10,375 nt of DNA from Anaerolineae bacterium (GTDB taxonomy: Bacteria; Chloroflexota; Anaerolineae; UBA1429): positions 1 to 10,375 of the forward strand of contig SKLG01000317.1 of assembly GCA_007123335.1 (NCBI GenBank), read 5' to 3'. The position numbers and the translations under genes are program-made. Position 1 is the first letter of the stretch. Each line of letters opens with the position of its first letter. Under the pieces are notes generated by a model. That model did not search any database. It was given only the letters and a program-made list of their open reading frames with translations, and was not told the origin of the DNA. Positions 1 to 5,323 of this stretch are shown here, in pieces.

Positions 1-170
1 ACCTGGAAGACCAACGCGGCTCTTTCCAGGAAGAGGGCCTTCCAGGTGCACAGCAGAGGCGCGCCGATCCCGTACTGGCGGCAGATCTCGGCGTTGCTCT
101 TGTGGCCGCTCAACGCCTCGAGTACCGCTTTGGCTTTGAACTCGGCACTGAAGGTGCGACGTCTCGACAT
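1..170 (-). CDS. IS3-family transposase OrfA (helix-turn-helix subunit), partial at its C-terminal side
   Basis: OrfA is the DNA-binding half of an IS3 transposase; in these elements the catalytic OrfB is usually made by programmed frameshifting from a downstream frame. Only the first 56 residues are in the window. They begin MSRRRTFSAEFKAKAVLEAL and continue with a helix-turn-helix segment at about residues 29-48 that includes NAEICRQYGI and a Trp at the end of the recognition helix. This is the usual pattern of the HTH_Tnp_1 (transposase_8) family. The ATG at 170 is preceded by a strong ribosome site, GAGAGGAG (177-184 on the complement), at 6-base spacing. The frame is open to the window edge, so it cannot be judged intact. 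The GC-rich codons resemble the right-hand part of the window more than the neighbouring gene at 283. Confidence 0.8.
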   Translation of the reverse strand, partial: MSRRRTFSAEFKAKAVLEALSGHKSNAEICRQYGIGAPLLCTWKALFLERAALVFQ

Positions 171-184
171 GTTACGCTCCTCTC

Positions 185-219
185 TGGACATAGGATACCG
201 TTCTTATCCCACCTGTCCA
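185..219. repeat. Imperfect inverted repeat in the IS leader
   Basis: TGGACA (185-190) pairs with TGTCCA (214-219), and inside these GGATA (193-197) pairs with TATCC (205-209) around a 7-base loop. The two segments between the pairs are unequal (2 versus 4 bases). The structure lies between the presumed IS tip and the orfA ribosome site. It could form a hairpin in RNA entering from outside, or contain transposase-binding sequence. The pairing is visible; the role is a guess. Confidence 0.45.
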
Positions 220-282
220 GTCCGAGGGGCGCATTTCAGATACTCGACAAAACTTTGAATAATAAGAATGAAGGAGAACATC

Positions 283-1635
283 ATGTATTTCAAAAAGATA
301 GAAACAGAAGGACTCGCTCATTTTTCATACATGATAGGTGATGAAAACGATATTGCAGTCATCGATCCAATGAGGGATGTGCAGGTTTACATGCATGAAG
401 CCAGAAAAGAAGGGATGAGGATCAAGTACATTCTTGAAACTCACCGGAATGAAGACTTTATCATAGGGTCTATGGAACTGGCTGAAAAAACAGGTGCAAC
501 CATCTACATTTCTGACCATGAGGACTTGAGCTATGTATATGGGGAAAGAATCCGGGATGGGTTCCAACTTGACATCGGGAAGATAACGATAAAGGCGATT
601 CACACACCAGGACACACATTGGGTCATATGAGCTTTGCGGTGTATGAAAAGGGGGTGGAGAAAGCATATTTGGTTTTCACAGGTGACAGCTTATTTATGG
701 GAGACCTTGGCAGAACTGACTTCTATGGAGAAGAGAACCTGAAAAAAATGACAGAGCTGCAATATGAGAGCGTATTTGAAAAGTTACTCACACTGGGTGA
801 TCATGTGCTTGTGTGTCCTGCCCATGGTACAGGATCCGCATGCGGTGAATCCATGGATGAAAGACCTTATTCATCCATGGGATATGAAAAGCTGACAAAT
901 GAGAAGCTTCAGTTTAGTACCAAGGAAGCGTTCATCAAGAGTTTTGCAAGAATGAGAATCAAACCAAGATATTTTGAGTGGATGGAGACTCTCAACGTAA
1001 CAGGCGCCAGCTTTGTCGGAAATGAGGTTGTGCTCAATACAATGACCGTGGATGAAGTAGCGGAAATGAAAGATGATATCCTTCTAATTGATGCCAGAAC
1101 AAAAGAAGGTTTTATTGGAGGACATATCCCTGGATCGATTTTTTTGCACAAAGGAAACTTGACTGCTTTCCTGGGATCCATCTACTTACCGGATGAAAAG
1201 ATAGCTTTTGTGATAGACGGACAAGTCGGAGAGATGGAAGAGATCTACTGGTATTGCAGAAGAATAGGATTTGACAATATCGTTGGATACTTGCCTGAGG
1301 GCATTGAAATGTGGCAGGAAAAAGGCAACGAAGTAGGTCAGCTAGAGACAATCTCTGCAAAATGGTACAAGGACATGCCAAAGCGCGATGACTTTATCCT
1401 CCTGGACATAAGAGATGATAATGAAGTGGAGATGGAAGATCCGGATAAGAATCTAATTCATATTCCACTAAAGATTCTCTATAAGAACCTGGACAAGCTG
1501 GACAAGAAGAAGACCATTTACGTTCTTTGCAGCTCAGGTAATCGAGCGACAACCGCATCAGCATATCTGGAAGGGAAAGGATATCACGCAGTTGTCATAA
1601 CCGGTGGTGCCAGGATGTACAGAAATTTTGTATAG
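283..1635 (+). CDS. Persulfide dioxygenase-rhodanese fusion (CstB/ETHE1-like metallo-beta-lactamase fold protein)
   Basis: Proteins of this architecture oxidise low-molecular-weight persulfides (glutathione, coenzyme A or bacillithiol persulfide) and relieve sulfide stress; CstB-type fusions release thiosulfate. The protein is cytoplasmic. Residues 1 to about 210 form a metallo-beta-lactamase domain, followed by a pseudo-rhodanese domain (about 255-350) with no catalytic Cys and an active rhodanese domain (about 355-450) with loop C416-SSGNR. The three iron ligands known from ETHE1 appear present: H54 (in THRNED), H111 (in TPGH) and D135 (in FTGD). Second-metal positions are altered, with N56 and F59 replacing His. 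C187 in HGTGSACGE may match the extra Cys of CstB. I chose the ATG at 283 because AAGGAG (271-276) sits 6 bases before it; an ATG at 268 has no ribosome site. At 450 residues it is close to CstB in length. GC is about 42-48% in hand-counted stretches, well below its neighbours. I see no convincing promoter. Confidence 0.85.
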   Translation: MYFKKIETEGLAHFSYMIGDENDIAVIDPMRDVQVYMHEARKEGMRIKYILETHRNEDFIIGSMELAEKTGATIYISDHEDLSYVYGERIRDGFQLDIGKITIKAIHTPGHTLGHMSFAVYEKGVEKAYLVFTGDSLFMGDLGRTDFYGEENLKKMTELQYESVFEKLLTLGDHVLVCPAHGTGSACGESMDERPYSSMGYEKLTNEKLQFSTKEAFIKSFARMRIKPRYFEWMETLNVTGASFVGNEVVLNTMTVDEVAEMKDDILLIDARTKEGFIGGHIPGSIFLHKGNLTAFLGSIYLPDEKIAFVIDGQVGEMEEIYWYCRRIGFDNIVGYLPEGIEMWQEKGNEVGQLETISAKWYKDMPKRDDFILLDIRDDNEVEMEDPDKNLIHIPLKILYKNLDKLDKKKTIYVLCSSGNRATTASAYLEGKGYHAVVITGGARMYRNFV

Positions 1636-1637
1636 AG

Positions 1638-1925
1638 TCAAACGTTGTGGGTGAGACGGCGACGGCTCTCAATCGAGGCGCCACGTTGGAAACGACGATG
1701 GATCATTTCCTGCTGCAATCCTTGCTGGAAAGCACGGGCGCGCAATGGGCATTTTCTAACGGTTGGCGCTACGGCGCACCGGTAATTCCCGGGGAGATCA
1801 CGCTGAATGATCTCTACAACATGATCCCGATGAACCCGCCGATCTCAACGGTCGAGCTAACGGGCGAGGAAATGGTTGCGATGCCCTTCGACGGCATCTG
1901 CGTTTCGGGCTCCTTTCTTGGATAG
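1638..1925 (+). pseudogene. C-terminal fragment of a 5'-nucleotidase/SoxB-superfamily protein
   Basis: The reading frame VVGETATALNRGATLETTMD...FSNGWRYGAPVIPGEITLNDLY...STVELTGEEM has the layout of the 5'-nucleotidase C-terminal domain. It shows the conserved start with VG-x-T, the (S/T)NG-x-R substrate loop and the ITL-x-DLYN and ELTGEE blocks. SNGWRYG is closer to the SoxB-like branch than to the NGGGIR loop of ordinary 5'-nucleotidases. The N-terminal metallophosphatase domain, which carries the metal site, is absent: recognisable sequence begins immediately after the stop codon of the preceding gene. Similarity stops after about residue EEMVAM (near 1885), where the family would continue with a long C-terminal helix; the last dozen codons to the TAG at 1923-1925 look unrelated. 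A GTG at 1647 could start translation, but I see no ribosome site. I take it as a non-functional stump broken at both ends. Confidence 0.65.
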
Positions 1926-2012
1926 TGTATGAGTTAGCCTGCTGTCCAAGCTCAGGTGCCCATGCCGGGGATCGTCTCACCACAAGTCCTCTCCTTGAGA
2001 CGGGGGAGAAGA

Positions 2013-2072
2013 GCCGAGCAGGCGCTCGGCGCTCCCGGAGATGGACCTGGGAACGCCGAGCGCCTGCTCGGC
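2013..2072. repeat. 19-bp perfect inverted repeat with self-palindromic arms
   Basis: GCCGAGCAGGCGCTCGGCG (2013-2031) is the exact reverse complement of 2054-2072. After one mismatch, a further 4 bp (2033-2036 with 2049-2052) can extend the stem inward, leaving a loop of about 12 bases. Each arm is itself an interrupted palindrome, GCCGAGC-4 bases-GCTCGGC, so the site also reads as two copies of a possible dimer-binding box with centres 41 bp apart. No T-tract follows on either strand, so it is not a standard intrinsic terminator. It lies 22 bases before the -35 element of the methyltransferase promoter, a position suited to an operator, a cruciform or a mobile repeat unit. The structure is seen directly; the function is inferred. 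Confidence 0.8.
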
Positions 2073-2094
2073 ATCTGTGCGCGCCAACGCCACC

Positions 2095-2124
2095 TTGACA
2101 CCTCCACCCACACCGTTTTACAAT
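2095..2124 (+). promoter_or_regulatory. Sigma70-type promoter of the methyltransferase-nuclease gene
   Basis: A perfect -35 box TTGACA (2095-2100) and a near-perfect -10 box TACAAT (2119-2124) are separated by 18 bases. Transcription would start near 2131, giving a leader of about 45 bases before the ATG at 2177. This is the best promoter match I found in the window. It is untested, and the GC-rich setting makes the AT-rich -10 stand out. Confidence 0.6.
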
Positions 2125-2176
2125 ATCCCACGTTGGCAGAGGCCGCGACAGTTAGCACGGCTGGAAAGGCGTTCCC

Positions 2177-3814
2177 ATGAACACCCTCTACTATGGCGAC
2201 AATCTGGACATCCTGCGCCGCTACATCCCGGACGAAACCGTGGACCTGATCTACCTGGACCCACCCTTTAACAGCAAGGCCACCTACAACGTCCTGTTCG
2301 GCGAGCAGAACGGCGCCCGGGCGGCCGCCCAGATCAAGGCCTTTGACGATACCTGGACGTGGGATCAGGCCGCCGCTCTGGCCTATCAAGAGGTGGTGGA
2401 GGCGGGCGGAGGGGTCTCGCAGGCCATGCAAGCCTTCCGCACCCTTTTAGGCCACAGCAACATGCTGGCCTACCTCTCCATGATGGCTCCTCGCCTGGTG
2501 GAGCTGCGCCGAGTGCTCAAGCCTACGGGCAGTATTTGGCTGCACTGTGACCCGACGGCGAGCCACTACTTGAAATTGTTGATGGATGCAGTGTTTGGGG
2601 CGGATGGTTTCCGGAATGAGATCGTGTGGCAACGTACAACCGCCAAGGGTCATGCTTTCACTCGCTTCCCCTCAACCCAAGACGTGCTGCTATATTATGT
2701 TCGGAGCGACAAGCCTACTTGGAATGCCCAGTACCTGCCTCACCGAGAGGAGTATATCAAGAGCCACTACTCCAATATCGAACCAGAAACTGGCAGGCGA
2801 TACATGCTAGATAATACGCTTAATCCTAATCCCAATCGCCCCAATCTCACCTATGAATGGAATGGACATACACGTGTGTGGCGGTGGACCAAAGAACGGA
2901 TGCAGCAACTCCACGATGAGGGGCGTCTGGTCTACACGAGTTCGGGAATGCCACGGTATAAACGTTACTTGGACGAGATGCCAGGAACACCGGTGACTAC
3001 GGTCTGGACCGATATCCCTCCAATCAACTCTCAAGCCCGAGAGCGCCTCGGCTACCCCACCCAAAAGCCCGAGGCCCTGCTAGAGCGCATCATCCAGGCC
3101 AGCAGCAACAAGGGCGATCTGGTTCTCGACCCGTTCTGCGGCTGCGGCACCACCGTGGCCGTGGCCCAAGGCCTGAAGCGCCGCTGGATCGGCATCGACA
3201 TCACCCATCTGGCCATCGGCCTCATGCGCCATCGGCTGCGAGACACGTTCGGCGATGAGATCGAAGGTCAGTACGAGGTCATCGGCGAGCCGGTCTCAAT
3301 GCCCGACGCCCAGGCCCTGGCCGCGAGCGATCCCTATCAATTCCAATGGTGGGCGTTGGGCCTGGTGGGCGCCCGACCCGTCGAACAGAAAAAGGGCGCC
3401 GATAAGGGGATCGATGGCCGGCTCTACTTTCACGATGATGCAAAAGGCAAGACCAAGCAGGTCATCCTCTCGGTGAAAGCGGGGAGCACGGGCCGCGCCC
3501 ATATGCACGAGCTACGCGGCGTGGTGGAGCGGGAGCAGGCCGAGATCGGCGTCCTGATCACCATGCAGGAGCCCACCCAGCCCATGCGCGCCGAGGCGGC
3601 GAGCGCTGGATTCTATCGCTCCCCCGGCTGGAACACCGATCATCCGCGCCTGCAAATCCTCACGGTGGCCGAGCTGCTAAAGGGCAAGAGGATCGATATG
3701 CCGCCGCTGCGTCAAGTCAGCACGACGTTCCGGCGGGCGCCCCGCTCGCGACGGGTGAGTGAGCAGGGCGAGCTGGATCTGTATACCGCTGCGTCTTCTT
3801 CCGAGGACTCTTGA
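2177..3814 (+). CDS. Beta-class DNA amino-methyltransferase fused to a Mrr-like restriction nuclease domain
   Basis: The N-terminal part should transfer a methyl group from S-adenosylmethionine to adenine N6 or cytosine N4 in DNA. Its catalytic motif IV, D28-PPF, precedes the SAM-binding motif F320-CGCGTT, the order that defines the beta class. Residues about 145-285 between them should hold the target-recognition region. Residues about 383-500 resemble a restriction-endonuclease fold: DPYQFQWWALGLVGARP, then GADKGID (D413) and ILSVK (K434), a plausible D...SxK variant of the PD-(D/E)xK site, then a VVEREQAEIGVLIT block. The tail after 510 is basic and low in complexity. The ATG at 2177 follows GGAAAGG (2163-2169), and MNTLYYGDNL is the usual family beginning. 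No separate restriction gene lies beside it, so it may be a one-protein modification-restriction enzyme, or a methyltransferase whose nuclease domain has another role. GC falls to 45-53% in the recognition region. Confidence 0.88.
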   Translation: MNTLYYGDNLDILRRYIPDETVDLIYLDPPFNSKATYNVLFGEQNGARAAAQIKAFDDTWTWDQAAALAYQEVVEAGGGVSQAMQAFRTLLGHSNMLAYLSMMAPRLVELRRVLKPTGSIWLHCDPTASHYLKLLMDAVFGADGFRNEIVWQRTTAKGHAFTRFPSTQDVLLYYVRSDKPTWNAQYLPHREEYIKSHYSNIEPETGRRYMLDNTLNPNPNRPNLTYEWNGHTRVWRWTKERMQQLHDEGRLVYTSSGMPRYKRYLDEMPGTPVTTVWTDIPPINSQARERLGYPTQKPEALLERIIQASSNKGDLVLDPFCGCGTTVAVAQGLKRRWIGIDITHLAIGLMRHRLRDTFGDEIEGQYEVIGEPVSMPDAQALAASDPYQFQWWALGLVGARPVEQKKGADKGIDGRLYFHDDAKGKTKQVILSVKAGSTGRAHMHELRGVVEREQAEIGVLITMQEPTQPMRAEAASAGFYRSPGWNTDHPRLQILTVAELLKGKRIDMPPLRQVSTTFRRAPRSRRVSEQGELDLYTAASSSEDS

Positions 3815-3835
3815 CGGCATAGTCAGGTATGTCCT
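3804..3835. terminator. Weak hairpin between convergent genes
   Basis: AGGAC (3804-3808) can pair with GTCCT (3831-3835), and TGAC (3812-3815) with GTCA (3822-3825), around the stop codon of the methyltransferase gene. The following gene converges on it from the right. There is no T-tract, and the helices are short and interrupted, so this is a weak candidate for transcription termination. Confidence 0.2.
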
Positions 3836-3868
3836 GGAATCATCCCGCCGCACCAGCCCCGTCATGCA

Positions 3869-4516
3869 CTATAGATATTCACTATACGTAATCCGCGAAC
3901 TCAGCGGCCCAAGGATCGCGGCGCCCGCCACGATGGCCAGCCCCACGATGGGAAACCAGATCGACAGGATCATGGCGACCAACAAGACGACGACCCCCAT
4001 CACGAACATGGCCAACAACCAGTAGTAGAACGGCAGGGTGATCGGTATGCGCCAGGCGTTCACCTTCTGCGCCCGCATGGCCAGCAGCAACAGCGCGATA
4101 TTCAGCACGATCATGAGCAAGATGAACACTATCATGGCAACCGGAGCCGTGATGGCGCTCGCCACCAGGCCCGTGGCAAAGGGCATCAGCACCACCACCC
4201 CCAACAGGGCAAACAGGATGGCGACCATCACCGAATCGAGCAGGCCCAGCAGATCCAGAAGCTTGTGGTGCTGCCACCAGATGTGCGCCACCACGGTAAA
4301 GCTGATGATGAACGATACAAACTGGGGGATCTGGCCCACCAGGGCGCTGGCCAGCCTATCCGCGGGCACATCCGGGATGTCGATGTTTAGCACCAGCAGC
4401 GTCATGGCGATGGCAAAGACGGCGTCGAACAGATTCAGGATGCGGTTGAACTCCAAGGTGTCGCGCGCATAGCTCGGGTTCAGGGCGTCCTCTTCTGGTT
4501 GTTCAGTCTGAGCCAT
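3869..4516 (-). CDS. TMEM175/DUF1211-family multipass membrane protein (putative potassium-type channel)
   Basis: Members of this family form potassium-permeable channels, with bacterial proteins of about 200 residues assembling as oligomers in the inner membrane. This protein has 215 residues and about six hydrophobic segments: roughly 30-46, 64-81, 96-117, 123-147, 163-183 and 185-204. The family signature near the first helix, R-x3-F-S-D-x3-A-I-x2-T-L-L, appears as R25...LFD31AVFAIAMTLLVL. The usual F-S pair has become L29-F30, while R25, D31 and the rest are kept. WWQHH (80-84) at the end of the second or third segment is also typical. The ATG at 4516 follows GGGAGGA (4522-4528 on the complement). 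It lies 46 bp downstream of the acetyltransferase gene and is probably co-transcribed. Family membership is fairly secure; channel activity is inferred and the altered signature adds doubt. Confidence 0.75.
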   Translation of the reverse strand: MAQTEQPEEDALNPSYARDTLEFNRILNLFDAVFAIAMTLLVLNIDIPDVPADRLASALVGQIPQFVSFIISFTVVAHIWWQHHKLLDLLGLLDSVMVAILFALLGVVVLMPFATGLVASAITAPVAMIVFILLMIVLNIALLLLAMRAQKVNAWRIPITLPFYYWLLAMFVMGVVVLLVAMILSIWFPIVGLAIVAGAAILGPLSSRITYSEYL

Positions 4517-4562
4517 AGGAATCCTCCCTGCTTATGGGTGGTGCTGATGTCGCCTACGCATT

Positions 4563-5159
4563 CTATGATCCCTTTTTCTCCATCAAGAACTCGCCATACG
4601 TTTCGCCCTTGTGCGTCATCTCGTCATAAAAGATGTCGGTAAAGCCGTTTCGTTTGTAGAAGCGGATGGCCCCCTCGTTGCCGCCGTTCACATACAGATA
4701 CATCTTTTCATTCTCTTGTTCAAGGGCGCGGATCACCGCGCTGCCGATGCCCCTGCCCCTGACGCCGCTATCCACCGCCAGGGTATGGATGTACAGGCCA
4801 TCGTCGTCGATCTCCCCGCCGAGCATCTTTTCCATCTTCATATAGAGGAAAAAGCGCTTGGCGAACCCCCAGAACCCCATCGTCTTCATGAACCCCTGCC
4901 CGGCGAGTTTGTCCACCTCCTGGCGCTTGGAGGTGGGATAGTACACGACCACCCCCACCAGGTCGCCGTCGAGCATCACACATTTGGTATACTGGGGCAA
5001 AAAATAGGTTTCAGGGACGTTCAACAGCGTCTTGATCACCTCTAGGGGCTTTTCCCCATACACGATCCCGTTCATCTCCGGATCGGATGCAAAGATCAAT
5101 TCGGCGAGCTTGTCTTGATCATGCTTCTGGGGGTTGTACGTCTCGAGCTTGATGTCCAT
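4563..5159 (-). CDS. GNAT-family N-acetyltransferase
   Basis: Such enzymes move an acetyl group from acetyl-CoA to an amine on a small molecule, peptide or protein; the substrate here is unknown. The 198-residue protein carries the acetyl-CoA pyrophosphate loop (motif A) at about 127-143, LAVDSGVRGRGIGSAVI, with R134-x-x-G137-x-G139. The following motif B strand and helix, YLYVNGG...AIRFYKRNGF (about 154-173), are equally typical. The first 110 residues contain the variable acceptor-site part, with an aromatic, basic stretch at 95-110 (GFWGFAKRFFLYMKME) that might touch a membrane or hydrophobic partner. I start it at the ATG at 5159 because GGAGGAGAG (5166-5174 on the complement) lies just before it. 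An upstream ATG at 5180 contains that ribosome site within its own codons and is unlikely. It leads the TMEM175 gene by 46 bp. Confidence 0.85.
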   Translation of the reverse strand: MDIKLETYNPQKHDQDKLAELIFASDPEMNGIVYGEKPLEVIKTLLNVPETYFLPQYTKCVMLDGDLVGVVVYYPTSKRQEVDKLAGQGFMKTMGFWGFAKRFFLYMKMEKMLGGEIDDDGLYIHTLAVDSGVRGRGIGSAVIRALEQENEKMYLYVNGGNEGAIRFYKRNGFTDIFYDEMTHKGETYGEFLMEKKGS

Positions 5160-5219
5160 CTTGTGCTCTCCTCCAAGCATTGCTGGCTAGTCCTGCCTCG
5201 CGCATCCTGAGGCAATGGC

Positions 5220-5248
5220 AGTATGCAAGCACATCATTATCCTGCCAA
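5220..5248 (-). promoter_or_regulatory. Putative promoter for the acetyltransferase and TMEM175 genes
   Basis: On the minus strand, TTGGCA (5243-5248) and CATACT (5220-5225) are spaced by 17 bases, a 5/6 and 4/6 match to the sigma70 consensus. Transcription would start near 5213, about 55 bases before the acetyltransferase ATG. The position in a 164-bp gap, just after a terminator-like hairpin, supports it. The -10 match is only moderate. Confidence 0.4.
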
Positions 5249-5266
5249 AAAGCGGGCTATAGCCCG
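5244..5266 (-). terminator. Terminator-like hairpin after the third alpha/beta hydrolase
   Basis: CGGGCTATAGCCCG (5253-5266) is a perfect 14-bp palindrome. Read on the minus strand it is followed by C and then TTTTT, the layout of a short intrinsic terminator. It sits about 60 bases past the stop codon of the hydrolase gene. The same palindrome lies directly upstream of the putative acetyltransferase -35 box, so it could instead be an operator. The stem is short for a strong terminator. Confidence 0.45.
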
Positions 5267-5323
5267 AATCCCGCGCGAGATGACCGGCGCCTCAAGACCG
5301 AGCCGGTGTGTGACGCCATCTGA

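Larger units (their letters stand above)
1..219 (-). mobile_element. 5' end of an IS3-family insertion sequence, cut by the window edge
   Basis: The left edge holds the upstream end of an insertion sequence reading leftward. The orfA coding start is at 170, and an untranslated leader of about 50 bases lies to its right. The probable outer tip is near 219, because reading leftward from there gives TGGACAGG, and IS3-family terminal repeats normally begin with TG. The other terminal repeat and any target duplication lie outside the window, so the exact tip is not proven. The element abuts a lower-GC gene, which suggests it took part in bringing that gene in or in a later rearrangement. Confidence 0.6.

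Noticed and set aside
240..282. A promoter for the persulfide dioxygenase gene in the AT-rich leader
   Set aside because: AATAAT-like sequence is present, but I find no -35 partner at acceptable spacing, so no promoter is called.
1952..2431. Minus-strand open frame (159 residues) crossing the inverted repeat and the methyltransferase start
   Set aside because: It runs across the hairpin, the promoter and the clear methyltransferase start, with no recognisable protein pattern.
3867..3886. CACTATA occurring twice with a 13-bp period
   Set aside because: Only two short copies at the end of a coding region; chance is a sufficient explanation, and there is no array.
4038..4472. Plus-strand open frame (144 residues) opposite the TMEM175 gene
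   Set aside because: Ser/Thr/Met/Arg-rich reverse reading of membrane-helix codons; no domain pattern.
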